From Psychromonas sp. 14N.309.X.WAT.B.A12 (lineage in GTDB: Bacteria > Pseudomonadota > Gammaproteobacteria > Enterobacterales > Psychromonadaceae), in contig NZ_JAPNXS010000004.1 of assembly GCF_030397575.1 (NCBI RefSeq), forward strand, positions 62,001 to 126,000: a stretch of DNA of 64,000 nt, written 5' to 3'. Below are positions 45,912-57,404 of this stretch, in pieces (position 1 is the first letter of the stretch; every line of letters starts with the position of its first letter). The notes under the pieces are model-generated. The model saw only the letters and a list, made by a program, of their open reading frames with translations. It made no database searches and had not been told where the DNA came from. The position numbers and the translations under genes were made by a program.

Positions 45912-47819
45912 ATGCCAATTATTACTCTTCCCGATGGAAATCAACGTCAATTCGACAACACTACTTCTATAATGGAAATCGCTGCAGATATCGGCCCAGG
46001 CTTAGCAAAAGCTTGTATCGCTGGTCGCGTTAATGGTCAACTTGTTGACGCTTGTGATCCTATTGAAACCGATGCTGAAGTGGCGATCATCACCAGTAAA
46101 GATGATGAAGGTTTAGAAATATTACGTCATTCATGTGCTCATTTATTGGGGCATGCAATTAAACAATTGTACCCTGAAGCAAAAATGGCAATCGGTCCTA
46201 CCATTGATAACGGTTTCTACTACGATGTTGATCTAGACGTAACCATTAATGATGAAGAGTTAGCAAAAATTGAAAAACGCATGCAACAGTTAGTGAAAAC
46301 TAATTATAACGTTGTGAAAAAGAAAGTAAGCGTTGATGAAGCTATCGCTGTATTTAAAGAACGTAATGAACCATACAAATTAGAGATTCTTGAAGGTATT
46401 GATAAAGATGATCGTCCTGGTTTATACCACCACGAAGAATATATCGATATGTGTCGTGGACCACACGTTCCAATGATGAAATTTAGTCAATGGTTTAAAT
46501 TGATGAAAGTGTCAGGCGCATACTGGCGTGCCGATGCAGACAACAAAATGCTACAGCGTATTTACGGAACGGCTTGGGCGGATAAAAAACAGCTAAATGC
46601 TTACTTAAAACGTCTTGAAGAAGCTGCAAAACGTGATCACCGCAAAATTGGTAAGCAGTTAGACCTTTACCATATGCAAGAAGAAGCACCGGGTATGGTG
46701 TTCTGGCATCCAAACGGTTGGACTATTTTCCGTGAGCTAGAAAGCTATATTCGTGAACAAACCGTTGCCTTTGGTTACCAAGAAGTAAAAGCACCACAAA
46801 TTTTAGACCGTTCATTATGGGAAAAGTCTGGTCACTGGGATAAATACAAAGACGGTATGTTCTGTACTTGTAGTGAAAACCGTGATTACGCAATCAAGCC
46901 TATGAACTGTCCTGGCCATGTTCAAATCTTTAATCAAGGTCTAAAGTCATACCGTGACTTACCATTGCGTTTATCTGAATTTGGTTCATGTCATCGTAAC
47001 GAGCCGTCGGGTTCTTTACACGGATTAATGCGTGTTCGTGGTTTTACACAGGATGATGCACATATCTTCTGTACAGAAGAACAAATTCTTGAAGAAGTAT
47101 CTGCTTGTATCAATATGGTATTTGAATGTTATAAAACATTCGGATTTGAAGATATTGTGGTTAAGTTATCTACTCGCCCAGAAAAACGTGTTGGTGATGA
47201 TGCAACATGGGATAAATCTGAAGCAGCATTAGCACATGCACTAGATGAAAATGGTGTTAAATTCGAGTATTTACCAGGAGAGGGTGCTTTCTATGGTCCA
47301 AAAATCGAATTTACTTTATATGATTGTTTAGGTCGTGCGTGGCAATGTGGTACAATACAGTTAGACTTCTCAATGCCAGGTCGTTTAGACGCCACTTATG
47401 TGGGCGAAGATAACGAACGTCATACACCTGTTATGATTCACCGAGCGATTTTAGGTTCTTTAGAACGTTTCATCGGTATTTTAACAGAAGAGTATGCGGG
47501 TATTTATCCAACTTGGTTATCACCTCAACAGGTGGTTGTAATGAATATTACTGATAAACAGTCTGATTTTGTTACAGAAGTAGTCAATAAAATGAAAAAA
47601 ATGGGTATTAGAGCCATTTCGGACTTGAGAAATGAGAAGATAGGCTTTAAAATCCGCGAGCATACATTAAAGCGTGTTCCATACTTACTCGTAATCGGCG
47701 ACCAAGAGGTTGAAGCGAACGAAGTAGCAGTAAGAACACGTAAGGGTGATGACCTTGGTAAAATGCAGGTTGATAATTTCATCGACCATGTGAAACAAGA
47801 AATCATCTCCCGCTCATAA
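45912..47819 (+). CDS. thrS: Threonine--tRNA ligase ThrS
   Basis: Class II synthetase charging tRNA-Thr. Start chosen at [15 protein letters not shown], the conserved N terminus, with GAGGAA upstream; the frame is open 13 codons further. The 635 residues contain the TGS domain (1-62), the editing domain with [10 protein letters not shown] and the CRGPHVP motif, the catalytic core with zinc ligands in [12 protein letters not shown] and DDAHIFC, motif 2 ([20 protein letters not shown]), motif 3 ([17 protein letters not shown]), and the anticodon-binding domain (about 535-635). It heads the thrS-infC-rpmI-rplT operon. Confidence 0.98.
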   Translation: MPIITLPDGNQRQFDNTTSIMEIAADIGPGLAKACIAGRVNGQLVDACDPIETDAEVAIITSKDDEGLEILRHSCAHLLGHAIKQLYPEAKMAIGPTIDNGFYYDVDLDVTINDEELAKIEKRMQQLVKTNYNVVKKKVSVDEAIAVFKERNEPYKLEILEGIDKDDRPGLYHHEEYIDMCRGPHVPMMKFSQWFKLMKVSGAYWRADADNKMLQRIYGTAWADKKQLNAYLKRLEEAAKRDHRKIGKQLDLYHMQEEAPGMVFWHPNGWTIFRELESYIREQTVAFGYQEVKAPQILDRSLWEKSGHWDKYKDGMFCTCSENRDYAIKPMNCPGHVQIFNQGLKSYRDLPLRLSEFGSCHRNEPSGSLHGLMRVRGFTQDDAHIFCTEEQILEEVSACINMVFECYKTFGFEDIVVKLSTRPEKRVGDDATWDKSEAALAHALDENGVKFEYLPGEGAFYGPKIEFTLYDCLGRAWQCGTIQLDFSMPGRLDATYVGEDNERHTPVMIHRAILGSLERFIGILTEEYAGIYPTWLSPQQVVVMNITDKQSDFVTEVVNKMKKMGIRAISDLRNEKIGFKIREHTLKRVPYLLVIGDQEVEANEVAVRTRKGDDLGKMQVDNFIDHVKQEIISRS

Positions 47820-47844
47820 CATTAATTACTTGGAGGAATTTGTT

Positions 47845-48387
47845 ATAAAAGGTGCAAAAAAAGCCCCGCAAACGGGCAACAAACATCGTTTAAACGATGA
47901 AATAACTGGTACTGAAGTACGTCTTTCTGACGCAGAAGGCAAACCTGTTGGTATTGTTTCTTTAGAAGAAGCTAAAGATATGGCATTTGAAGCAGATCTG
48001 GATTTAGTTGAAATCAGTCCAAACGCTGAGCCGCCAGTTTGTCGCATCATGAACTATGGCAAATTTCTCTTTGAAAAGAGTAAATCCGTTAAAGAACAAC
48101 GGAAGAATCAGAAACAGGTTCAGTTGAAGGAAATAAAATTCCGTCCTGGGACTGATGATGGCGACTATCAGGTAAAACTACGCAGCCTGGTTCGCTTTCT
48201 TGAAGAGGGTAACAAAGCCAAAGTAACGCTACGTTTTCGTGGTCGTGAAATGGCGCATCAATCACTTGGGATGGAATTATTAAATCGCGTTAAAAACGAT
48301 TTAGTAGAAATCTCTACTGTCGAATCTTTCCCTAAGTTGGAAGGTCGTCAAATGGTGATGGTACTTGGCCCTAAACGTGCTAGCTAA
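47845..48387 (+). CDS. infC: Translation initiation factor IF-3
   Basis: Prevents 30S-50S joining and proofreads start codons. No ATG, GTG or TTG stands at a usable place: GGAGG at 47832-47836 is placed 8 bases before ATA (47845), and the TTG further upstream lies inside that ribosome site. The ATA start gives 180 residues, exactly the E. coli length, and aligns with the E. coli AUU start (AUU AAA GGC vs ATA AAA GGT). Domains: N-terminal ([35 protein letters not shown]), helical linker, C-terminal ([28 protein letters not shown]). The poor start codon fits the known self-control of infC by IF-3. Confidence 0.95.
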   Translation: MKGAKKAPQTGNKHRLNDEITGTEVRLSDAEGKPVGIVSLEEAKDMAFEADLDLVEISPNAEPPVCRIMNYGKFLFEKSKSVKEQRKNQKQVQLKEIKFRPGTDDGDYQVKLRSLVRFLEEGNKAKVTLRFRGREMAHQSLGMELLNRVKNDLVEISTVESFPKLEGRQMVMVLGPKRAS

Positions 48388-48407
48388 GGCATAAAGAAGT
48401 ATTGAAG

Positions 48408-48429
48408 TGCGAATATGAAAGTATTCGCA
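48408..48429 (+). repeat. Hairpin between infC and rpmI
   Basis: TGCGAATA / TATTCGCA around the loop TGAAAG, 20 bases after infC. No T run. It lies where E. coli has the L20-bound control region of rpmI-rplT, so it may be part of that control or an attenuator. Confidence 0.5.
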
Positions 48430-48484
48430 TTATTTACTCGCCTTACTGGTTTAATTTAAATATTTTAACAATGCGGAGTTCGCA

Positions 48485-48682
48485 ATGCCTAAAATGAAAT
48501 CTAACAAAGGTGCTGCAAAGCGCTTTAAAAAGACTGCTTCTGGTGGTTTTAAACGTAAGCAATCTCACTTACGTCATATCCTTACTAAGAAATCTACTAA
48601 ACGTAAACGCCACCTACGTGCTCAAAGCATGGTAGCAAAAGTAGACGTACCTAGTATTAACAGAATGTTACCATTCGCTTAA
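48485..48682 (+). CDS. rpmI: 50S ribosomal protein L35
   Basis: 65-residue basic protein of the large ribosomal subunit: [20 protein letters not shown] at the start and [17 protein letters not shown] in the middle are typical, and the length matches the family. GCGGAG lies at good spacing before the ATG. It is between infC and rplT, whose L20 product usually controls both. Confidence 0.97.
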   Translation: MPKMKSNKGAAKRFKKTASGGFKRKQSHLRHILTKKSTKRKRHLRAQSMVAKVDVPSINRMLPFA

Positions 48683-48698
48683 GTAAGGAATATATAAA

Positions 48699-49055
48699 AT
48701 GCCAAGAGTAAAACGCGGTGTACAAGCTCGTGCACGCCATAAAAAAGTCTTAAAACAAGCTAAAGGTTATTACGGAGCTCGCTCACGTGTTTATCGCGTA
48801 GCAGTTCAAGCAGTAACTAAAGCTGGTCAATACGCTTACCGTGACCGTCGTCAACGTAAACGTCAGTTCCGTCAACTATGGATTGCACGTATTAACGCTG
48901 CATCTCGTTTAAGCGGATTATCTTACAGCCGTTTCATCAATGGTCTTAAAAAGGCTTCTGTTGAAATCGATCGTAAGATCTTAGCTGATATTGCTGTATT
49001 TGATAAAGCAACATTTGCACATTTAGTAGAAGTTGCTAAAAAAGCGCTAGCTTAA
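48699..49055 (+). CDS. rplT: 50S ribosomal protein L20
   Basis: 118-residue assembly protein of the 50S subunit and usual repressor of its own operon. Motifs: the opening [20 protein letters not shown], then [19 protein letters not shown], the basic [20 protein letters not shown] and the C-terminal [21 protein letters not shown] before the ATG. A terminator follows. Confidence 0.98.
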   Translation: MPRVKRGVQARARHKKVLKQAKGYYGARSRVYRVAVQAVTKAGQYAYRDRRQRKRQFRQLWIARINAASRLSGLSYSRFINGLKKASVEIDRKILADIAVFDKATFAHLVEVAKKALA

Positions 49056-49076
49056 TCATTATTGATTAACTGTATT

Positions 49077-49107
49077 GAAGGGGAGGCATTTATGTCTCCT
49101 TTTTTTT
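49077..49107 (+). terminator. Rho-independent terminator after rplT
   Basis: GGAGGCAT / ATGTCTCC (one G-T pair) followed by nine T. Closes the thrS-infC-rpmI-rplT operon. Confidence 0.88.
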
Positions 49108-49135
49108 GTCTAAAATTTGCCTTTACACTTCATTA

Positions 49136-49271
49136 ATACCAACCCCAGCAACTAATATCTTTTCGTCGATTGTTCAACAGGCGATGAAGAAAATCAATCT
49201 TCGAAATGTTTTAAAGTAAGCCATTTTTTCTGAGCAAAATCTAGCGCACTGATTTAATATAATTACAATAA
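49136..49271. mobile_element. Second MITE-like element, upstream of pstC
   Basis: Non-coding block whose right part (complement: attgtaATTATATTAAAT then CAGTGCG and CTAGATTTTGC, AAAAAATGGCTTA) is similar to the ends of the element at 21.1 kb, and which starts with ATACCAA. The left part (AGGCGATGAAGAAAATC, AATCTTCGAAATG) differs from that element, so it looks like a different member or a composite. It lies between the rplT terminator and the Pho box of pstC, in a 362-base gap otherwise holding only that promoter. Confidence 0.55.
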
Positions 49272-49353
49272 CAAACCTCTTAATTTAACACTCCTATATA
49301 TAATTTAACCTATCTTATTCGTTTGTCTCTTTTAAATAGCAGGAATATGACAG

Positions 49354-49371
49354 CTGTAATATAACTGTCAC
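49354..49371 (+). promoter_or_regulatory. Pho box upstream of pstC
   Basis: CTGTAAT-ATAA-CTGTCAC: two 7-base direct repeats with a 4-base spacer, nearly the full PhoB consensus, ending 46 bases before the pstC start. It predicts PhoB activation of the pst operon at low phosphate. Confidence 0.88.
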
Positions 49372-49417
49372 AAAAGAGAAATATAATCTTCGCCATCAAT
49401 TATGTTGGAGATAGTAA

Positions 49418-51643
49418 ATGGAACGTGATTTAGCGACCACGCTACAAGCGAATAAAAAGCGAGTGGTTAAGGATAAATTAGTCAAATATGGGGTAACAAC
49501 AGGCGGCTCGTTAGTGCTGGTCACGTTGTTGCTAATTTTCGGGTACCTTTTATACGTGGTTTTACCTATTTTTGCGCCGGTAAGTATTGAAGAAACCCAA
49601 TCCTTTCAACGTAAAGACGCGACACCTATTTATGCTCAGGGTATAGATGAACAAAACGAAGTTGCTTACCAAATGGATGAGCAAGGTTTATTGCGGTTTT
49701 ATTCCTTGAGAGATGATGATTTAGGTCAGACTTTACTCCAATATCAAGCCTTTGAAGATACTAACGAGATAACTAAAACAATGCCTGCAAAAGGCATTTT
49801 TGCGTTAACTAATATGAAAGGTGAAGTGAAAATAGTTAAACCTAGTTTCGGAACTACCTACCCAAATGATAAACGTTTAATTACACCTGAATTGGATTTT
49901 CCATTGGGAGAAGATGTTTTTGTTGTTTCAGAAAATCAACAACCTTTACATCATTTAGCCTTTGAAATGAACGAAGAGAACGCGGGTATTGCTGCGGTAA
50001 ATACTGATGGTGAAGGTGTCTACATGCTCATCTCAGGTGAAGAAAACTTCATGACGGGTGACGTTGAATGGTCTCAAGAGTTATTTACATTACCCGGTTT
50101 TCCAAACAAGGTTGACCAGTTATTGTTAACGCCTAATCTACGTAAATTATTTGTACGTAGCGCTAATGACCTAATGGTCTACGACATTAGTGATACCGAT
50201 GATATCCATATTGAGTCGGCGTTTAAAGTGAATGCTAAAGGCAGTAACGTTAATAATGTTCAGTTACTTACTGGTGCAAGCTCATTATTAGTAGCGAATG
50301 AAAATGGTGTGATTAGCCAGTGGTTCGAAGTGTTAGGTGAAAATAAACGTGAATTTACTTTTATTCGTGATTTTAAAGCGCCAGCTAAAGTGACTCATAT
50401 TGTTCCTGAGTTTTACCGTAAAGGATTCTTAACAACCACTGAAGCAGGTGAGTTGTCGATTTTCCATACAACAGGTGAGACTGAATTATTAACTGAGTCT
50501 ATCTCTAAAGCGGGTGCGTTGAATATTGCTATCTCTCCACGTGCTAATGCAATTTTAGTATCAGATAAAGACGTTATCAAACTGTACTCTGTTGATAATG
50601 AACATCCTGAAATTACATGGTCAGCACTATGGCAGGAAGTTTGGTATGAGGGTTATCCAGAGCCACAATATATCTGGCAGTCAACCTCTGCAAGTGATGA
50701 TTTTGAAGCAAAAATGAGTTTAGTGCCTATTTCATTCGGTACTATCAAAGCTGCTTTTTATGCCATGTTATTTGCGGTACCTATTGCTATATCAGCGGCG
50801 ATTTACACGGCATACTTCATGTCTCCGGGGATTCGTTCTTACATCAAACCAACCGTTGAAATCATGGAAGCATTACCAACGGTTATCCTAGGTTTCTTAG
50901 CAGGGCTATGGTTAGCACCAATCGTTGAAAATCAGTTACCGGGTATTATTCTTCTATTAATTACTTTACCAGCCAGTATTTTAGTGGCTGCGATAATTTG
51001 GACGAATTTACCTAAATCAATGAGCGATAAAGTAAGTGAAGGTGTCTTACCACTGGTACTACTTCCTATCTTAGTGGCGACTGGTTACTTCTCAATGGCC
51101 TTTAGTGAAACCTTGGAGTTATGGTTATTTAACGGAGATACACGTGTCTTCTTAACCAATGACCTAGGCATCAACTTTGACCAACGTAACTCATTAATCG
51201 TAGGTATTGCGATGGGCTTTGCGGTTATTCCAACTATATTCTCAATTGCTGAAGATGCCATTTTCAGTGTGCCTAAAAGTTTAACCATGGGTTCACTGGC
51301 ATTAGGTGCGACGCGCTGGCAGACATTGGCTAAAGTGGTTATTTTAACTGCTAGTCCAGGTATTTTCTCTGCCGTTATGATGGGTATGGGACGTGCTGTG
51401 GGTGAAACAATGATTGTATTAATGGCAACAGGTAACACACCTATTATGGATTGGAATATATTCGAAGGTATGCGTACGTTATCGGCTAACATTGCCGTAG
51501 AAATGCCAGAGTCAGAAGTAGGTAGTTCACATTACCGCGTATTGTTCCTCGCTGCATTTGTGCTGTTTATCTTCACCTTCTTCTTCAACACGGTCGCTGA
51601 GTTTGTTCGTCAGCGTCTGCGTGAAAAATATTCAAGCCTATAA
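49418..51643 (+). CDS. pstC: Phosphate ABC transporter permease PstC (large form)
   Basis: Inner-membrane permease for phosphate. The 741 residues are much longer than the ~320 of E. coli PstC: after the first membrane segment (about 25-50) comes a long soluble, beta-rich periplasmic part (about 55-420; pieces such as FYSLRDDDLGQTLLQYQ and LFVRSANDLMVYDISD look like propeller-type repeats), then the permease core (about 440-735) with EIMEALPTVILGFLAG, SLALGATRWQTLAKVVI (EAA loop) and GMGRAVGETMIVLMATGNTP. Large forms are known in Vibrio and relatives. A Pho box precedes it and pstA follows 16 bp later. Confidence 0.93.
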   Translation: MERDLATTLQANKKRVVKDKLVKYGVTTGGSLVLVTLLLIFGYLLYVVLPIFAPVSIEETQSFQRKDATPIYAQGIDEQNEVAYQMDEQGLLRFYSLRDDDLGQTLLQYQAFEDTNEITKTMPAKGIFALTNMKGEVKIVKPSFGTTYPNDKRLITPELDFPLGEDVFVVSENQQPLHHLAFEMNEENAGIAAVNTDGEGVYMLISGEENFMTGDVEWSQELFTLPGFPNKVDQLLLTPNLRKLFVRSANDLMVYDISDTDDIHIESAFKVNAKGSNVNNVQLLTGASSLLVANENGVISQWFEVLGENKREFTFIRDFKAPAKVTHIVPEFYRKGFLTTTEAGELSIFHTTGETELLTESISKAGALNIAISPRANAILVSDKDVIKLYSVDNEHPEITWSALWQEVWYEGYPEPQYIWQSTSASDDFEAKMSLVPISFGTIKAAFYAMLFAVPIAISAAIYTAYFMSPGIRSYIKPTVEIMEALPTVILGFLAGLWLAPIVENQLPGIILLLITLPASILVAAIIWTNLPKSMSDKVSEGVLPLVLLPILVATGYFSMAFSETLELWLFNGDTRVFLTNDLGINFDQRNSLIVGIAMGFAVIPTIFSIAEDAIFSVPKSLTMGSLALGATRWQTLAKVVILTASPGIFSAVMMGMGRAVGETMIVLMATGNTPIMDWNIFEGMRTLSANIAVEMPESEVGSSHYRVLFLAAFVLFIFTFFFNTVAEFVRQRLREKYSSL

Positions 51644-51659
51644 ATAGGAGTTAGTTATT

Positions 51660-53318
51660 ATGGGTAAATGGTTTAAATCAGGCACACCGTGGATTTGGAT
51701 GACGGGTGGTGCTGTAAGTTTGAGTTTAATCGCAGTAATTGGGTTAATTTTATTAATAGGTTGGAGAGGGTTAAGTTTCTTCTGGCCTGCCACTGTGTAT
51801 GAGTTTTCAATTGAAAATCAGCAGGCAGAAAAGTCGGTATTAATCGGTGAAATTTACGATACTGAACATGTATTGAAGCAACAACTGATTGATGGTGGTG
51901 TGACTGGGTTAGAAGATGAAGCTGATTCATTAGATCGCTTCTTACTTAAAATTGGTAATCGTGAATATGTTGATTTAGATTTCCAATGGATTCTAGAAAC
52001 TTATATTAAAGATAAAAAAGTAGCACATGATATTGTGGTCTTTGAACGTACTAAAAATGGTAATTTCTACGGATATCTAGAGGCGTTGAAAGAGGGTGAA
52101 CAAACCTTACCACTTACTAAAGATCAGTTAATTGATGAGCTACATGTTCGATTAGACCGAGCACTTGAGTTTCGTGATAAAGAGCACGATTTATTAACCG
52201 GTGATATTGGCCGAATCAATAATGACCTAGCGAATATTCGTTTAGAGCAACGTAAAGTTGAATTAGATGGTGAATTAACCGAGGCTAAAATTGCTGAGTT
52301 TAAAGCACAAAGTGATGCATTACGTGCTGAATACTTAGGCCTAGAGAATGAGTTATTTGGTTACCGTGACCAAGCTAAACGCGATACTGTCGTTGTAAAA
52401 GACATGACAGGGCGCTCGGTGAGCATGCCGTTATCTTATATATTAGATTTTTATCAACCAAACGATATGAGCTTCTTACAAAAGATAGGCCATTGGTTAC
52501 ACCAGGTTTACAAATTTGTACATGATGACCCACGTGAAGCGAATACAGAAGGTGGTGTTTTTCCTGCTATCTTTGGTACGGTATTCATGGTGATGCTAAT
52601 GGCGGTCATTGTGACACCATTTGGTGTAGTTGCCGCTATCTACTTACATGAGTATGCAGGTAAAAACAGTATCACTAAATTCATTCGTATCGCGGTAATT
52701 AATTTATCGGGTGTACCTTCAATTGTATACGGTGTATTTGGTTTAGGCTTCTTTGTTTATATCTTGGGTGGCAGTATCGATCAGCTACTTTACCCAGAAG
52801 CGTTACCATCACCGACTTTTGGTTCACCGGGTGTGTTATGGGCAGCGTTAACATTGGCTATACTTACTTTACCTGTTGTGATTGTATCAACAGAAGAGGG
52901 TTTAAGCCGCATTCCAAGTACATTACGTGAAGGTTCATTAGCACTAGGTGCTACAAAATCAGAAACCCTATGGAGAATTGTTATTCCAATGGCTAGTCCT
53001 GCGATTATGACAGGTCTTATTTTAGCGGTAGCACGTGCTGCCGGTGAAGTTGCACCATTGATGCTGGTAGGGGTGGTAAAAATTGCACCGACATTACCCG
53101 TTGATGGCAACTTCCCATACTTGCACTTAGAAAGAAAATTCATGCACCTTGGTTTCCATATCTATGATGTTGGTTTCCAAAGCCCGAATGTAGAAGCGGC
53201 ACGTCCATTAGTTTATGCAACGTCATTCTTACTAGTGACAGTGATTATCGGCCTAAACTTAGCAGCTATCGCAATTCGTAATAATTTACGTGAAAAATAC
53301 AGAGCATTAGAACATTAA
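51660..53318 (+). CDS. pstA: Phosphate ABC transporter permease PstA (large form)
   Basis: Second phosphate permease subunit. The 552 residues exceed the E. coli size (~296) by a periplasmic region (about 40-270) with a coiled-coil stretch (about 160-230; RINNDLANIRLEQRKVELDG). The permease core follows, with GGVFPAIFGTVFMVMLMAVI, PFGVVAAIYLHEYAGKN, AVINLSGVPSIVYGVFGLGF and the EAA loop REGSLALGATKSETLWRIVI. It has the same extended plan as the neighbouring PstC, so the two extra domains probably pack together in the periplasm. Confidence 0.93.
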   Translation: MGKWFKSGTPWIWMTGGAVSLSLIAVIGLILLIGWRGLSFFWPATVYEFSIENQQAEKSVLIGEIYDTEHVLKQQLIDGGVTGLEDEADSLDRFLLKIGNREYVDLDFQWILETYIKDKKVAHDIVVFERTKNGNFYGYLEALKEGEQTLPLTKDQLIDELHVRLDRALEFRDKEHDLLTGDIGRINNDLANIRLEQRKVELDGELTEAKIAEFKAQSDALRAEYLGLENELFGYRDQAKRDTVVVKDMTGRSVSMPLSYILDFYQPNDMSFLQKIGHWLHQVYKFVHDDPREANTEGGVFPAIFGTVFMVMLMAVIVTPFGVVAAIYLHEYAGKNSITKFIRIAVINLSGVPSIVYGVFGLGFFVYILGGSIDQLLYPEALPSPTFGSPGVLWAALTLAILTLPVVIVSTEEGLSRIPSTLREGSLALGATKSETLWRIVIPMASPAIMTGLILAVARAAGEVAPLMLVGVVKIAPTLPVDGNFPYLHLERKFMHLGFHIYDVGFQSPNVEAARPLVYATSFLLVTVIIGLNLAAIAIRNNLREKYRALEH

Positions 53319-53375
53319 TAGGTAAAAGTGATTAAACAGTTAACACTAACTATTAACGTATTAGACATTACAAAA

Positions 53376-53397
53376 TCACGCACATTAGTGTGCGTGA
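53376..53397 (+). repeat. Perfect hairpin between pstA and pstB
   Basis: TCACGCACA / TGTGCGTGA around TTAG, nine G+C-rich pairs, ending just before the ribosome site of pstB. No T run. Its place suggests control of pstB level or message stability. Confidence 0.6.
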
Positions 53398-53416
53398 ATA
53401 AAGAGTAGGAATGACA

Positions 53417-54229
53417 ATGATTGATTTATCAAACTTAAACGCGAAAACAAATGATTTAAATACGCTAACGCCTGAGAATACAGCGTTAGAAATTAAAAAC
53501 TTAGACCTGTTTTACGGTGATAAACAAGCTCTTCACAACGTATCAATGAAAATACCGAAAGGTAAAGTAACTGCGTTTATCGGCCCATCAGGTTGTGGTA
53601 AATCCACGTTACTACGTTGTATTAACCGTATGAATGACCTAGTGGAAATCTGTCGTGTGGATGGCAATATCGAACTACAAGGCATTAATATTTACGATAA
53701 GTCAGTTGATGTAGCATCACTACGCCGCCGTATCGGTATGGTATTCCAGCGTCCGAACCCATTTCCAAAGTCTATTTATGAGAATGTCGTATACGGTTTA
53801 CGCCTTCAGGGGATTAATGACCGTCGTACATTAGACGAAGCATGTGAAACGTCTTTACGTGGTGCAGCATTATGGAATGAAGTTAAAGATCGTTTGCATG
53901 ATAATGCATTTGGTTTATCAGGCGGTCAGCAACAACGTCTTGTTATTGCACGTGCGATTGCTATCGGACCAGAAGTCTTATTACTTGATGAACCAACATC
54001 AGCACTAGATCCAATCTCAACGTTAACTGTTGAAGAGCTGATTACTGAACTAAAGAAAAAATTCACGGTTGTGATTGTAACGCATAACATGCAGCAGGCA
54101 GCACGTGTGTCAGACCAAACAGCATTCATGTATATGGGTAAGCTAATTGAATATTCTGATACAAATACACTATTTACTTCACCAAAACAAAAACAAACAG
54201 AAGATTACATTACCGGACGTTACGGTTAA
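53417..54229 (+). CDS. pstB: Phosphate ABC transporter ATPase PstB
   Basis: ATPase of the phosphate importer. The ATG at 53417 is preferred because AGGA lies six bases upstream; an ATG two codons earlier abuts that site. The 270 residues carry Walker [11 protein letters not shown], the PstB-specific [28 protein letters not shown] (Q loop), the signature [14 protein letters not shown], Walker [13 protein letters not shown] and the switch histidine [13 protein letters not shown]. The C terminus TGRYG is typical. Confidence 0.96.
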   Translation: MIDLSNLNAKTNDLNTLTPENTALEIKNLDLFYGDKQALHNVSMKIPKGKVTAFIGPSGCGKSTLLRCINRMNDLVEICRVDGNIELQGINIYDKSVDVASLRRRIGMVFQRPNPFPKSIYENVVYGLRLQGINDRRTLDEACETSLRGAALWNEVKDRLHDNAFGLSGGQQQRLVIARAIAIGPEVLLLDEPTSALDPISTLTVEELITELKKKFTVVIVTHNMQQAARVSDQTAFMYMGKLIEYSDTNTLFTSPKQKQTEDYITGRYG

Positions 54230-54242
54230 ATAAGGAGCTAAA

Positions 54243-54947
54243 ATGGAAAACTTAAATTTAAACCGTCACATTTCAGGTCAGTTTAATACTGAGCTTGAAA
54301 GTGTGCGTAACCAAGTTATGCAAATGGGTGGTCTAATTGAGCAGCAATTAATTGATGCATTAACAGCAATGGCTGATAACGATTTAGAGCTAGCACGTGA
54401 AGTAATTGTAAAAGATAACGAAGTTAATCAATTTGAAACACGTGTTGACCAAGAATGTTCTCGTATCATTGCTAAACGTCAACCTGCTGCATCTGATTTA
54501 CGTTTAATCTTAACGATCATGAAAACCGTCACAGAGTTAGAGCGTGTTGGAGACAGTGTTGCCGCTATCGCAAAAATGGCGATTGAAAACCATGGTAAAA
54601 AAGTACCGTCACTGATTGGTCTAGAAAACATGGGGCAGATTGTTATAAAAATGCTGCATAATTCACTGGACTCATTTACGCGTTTAGATCTTAATACCGC
54701 GATTGCAGTGCATAATGAAGATAAAAAAGTAAATCGTCAGTATGAAAGTATCTTACGTGAATTAATGACTTTTATGATGGAAGATCCACGTTCTGTGCCG
54801 TTTGTACTTAACGTATTAGCGTCAGCGCGTGCTATTGAGCGTATCGGTGACAGATGTCAAAATATCTGTGAACAAGTTGTTTACTTAGTCAAAGGTATCG
54901 ATGTACGCCATGCAACAGAAGAAGAGATCAATTCACTGATTGAATAA
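54243..54947 (+). CDS. phoU: Phosphate transport and signalling regulator PhoU
   Basis: Helical-bundle protein that links Pst transport activity to PhoR and keeps the Pho regulon off when phosphate is plentiful. The 234 residues have two PhoU repeats with metal-binding motifs of the E/D-x3-D kind ([56 protein letters not shown]). AAGGAG at good spacing. Last gene of the pst operon; a terminator follows. Confidence 0.96.
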   Translation: MENLNLNRHISGQFNTELESVRNQVMQMGGLIEQQLIDALTAMADNDLELAREVIVKDNEVNQFETRVDQECSRIIAKRQPAASDLRLILTIMKTVTELERVGDSVAAIAKMAIENHGKKVPSLIGLENMGQIVIKMLHNSLDSFTRLDLNTAIAVHNEDKKVNRQYESILRELMTFMMEDPRSVPFVLNVLASARAIERIGDRCQNICEQVVYLVKGIDVRHATEEEINSLIE

Positions 54948-54967
54948 AGCGCTGGTTTGAACACTTC

Positions 54968-55002
54968 AAAAGCGTAGATAATTTGATTATCTACGCTTTT
55001 TT
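54968..55002 (+). terminator. Rho-independent terminator after phoU
   Basis: Fifteen-base perfect stem AAAAGCGTAGATAAT / ATTATCTACGCTTTT with loop TTG and a T run to 55002. Ends pstC-pstA-pstB-phoU. Confidence 0.92.
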
Positions 55003-55075
55003 CATTTTAACGACAAACCTTTGCAGCCTATGTAGCATCAGGTATACTGCGCCTTTTATTTACTGGAACCGTTAC

Positions 55076-56125
55076 ATGAAAGTTGCTGATTTTTCTTTTC
55101 ACCTCCCTGAAGAATTGATTGCGCGTTATCCAATGCCTGAACGTACTAATAGCCGTCTACTTTCATTAGAGGCTAATAGCGGCCAATTACAACATTTAAA
55201 TTTCACTGATATTATCGACTTAGTGGACGAAAAAGACCTGCTGATCTTCAATGACACACGTGTTATTCCAGCGCGTTTATTTGGTACTAAAGAAACAGGT
55301 GGAAAAATAGAAGTACTCGTAGAGCGCGTGCTCGATGAAACAACTTTTCTAGCACATGTACGCAGTTCAAAATCCCCAAAACCAGGTTGTAAATTATTAC
55401 TTGAAAACGATGTCAAAGCAGAGATGGTGCAACGTCAAGGTCCTTTGTTCGAAATCAAAGTAGACAGTGATGAAACTGTGTTACAAATACTAGAGCGTAT
55501 CGGGCATATGCCGTTACCTCCTTATATTGATAGACCCGATGAAGATGCAGATAAAGAGCGTTATCAGACTGTCTATAACAAAAATCCAGGTGCGGTAGCT
55601 GCCCCAACGGCGGGTTTACATTTTGACCAAGCTATTCTCGATAAAATAGCTGCTAAAGGTGCTGACTCTGCTTTTGTTACGTTGCATGTTGGTGCGGGCA
55701 CATTTCAGCCAGTAAAAGTAGATAATATACTCGATCATCAAATGCACAGTGAGTATGCCGAAGTATCGCAGCAAGTAGTGGATAAAATTATTGCAACAAA
55801 AGCCGCTGGTGGACGAGTTATTGCTGTAGGCACTACCTCTGTCAGATCCATTGAAAGTGCGGCAAGTGTTACCTTAGCAAAAGGGCTACCATTAGCGCCG
55901 TTCTTTTCTGAAACTAGTATTTTTATCTATCCAGGGTATGAGTTTCAACTGGTTGATGCAATGGTGACTAATTTCCATTTATCGGAATCAACTTTGCTGA
56001 TGTTGGTTAGTGCTTTTTCTGGTAAAGAGAATATTGACCATGCATACCAAACAGCAATACAAGAAAAATATCGTTTCTTTAGTTATGGCGACGCCATGTT
56101 CTTAACTAAAAAAACGGCATCATAA
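55076..56125 (+). CDS. queA: S-adenosylmethionine:tRNA ribosyltransferase-isomerase QueA
   Basis: Makes epoxyqueuosine in tRNA from 7-aminomethyl-7-deazaguanine and SAM. Start chosen at [19 protein letters not shown], the family N terminus, with GGAA upstream; the frame runs upstream into the phoU terminator and cannot be used. The 349 residues show [68 protein letters not shown] and HSEYAEVS. It precedes tgt, the earlier enzyme of the queuosine pathway. Confidence 0.96.
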   Translation: MKVADFSFHLPEELIARYPMPERTNSRLLSLEANSGQLQHLNFTDIIDLVDEKDLLIFNDTRVIPARLFGTKETGGKIEVLVERVLDETTFLAHVRSSKSPKPGCKLLLENDVKAEMVQRQGPLFEIKVDSDETVLQILERIGHMPLPPYIDRPDEDADKERYQTVYNKNPGAVAAPTAGLHFDQAILDKIAAKGADSAFVTLHVGAGTFQPVKVDNILDHQMHSEYAEVSQQVVDKIIATKAAGGRVIAVGTTSVRSIESAASVTLAKGLPLAPFFSETSIFIYPGYEFQLVDAMVTNFHLSESTLLMLVSAFSGKENIDHAYQTAIQEKYRFFSYGDAMFLTKKTAS

Positions 56126-56129
56126 AATA

Positions 56130-57343
<1,214 letters not shown>

Positions 57344-57404
57344 TAACACAACATTATTACCAAACCATTAGATAGTTTAATTTTTATACAATAAAGGATA
57401 TAAC

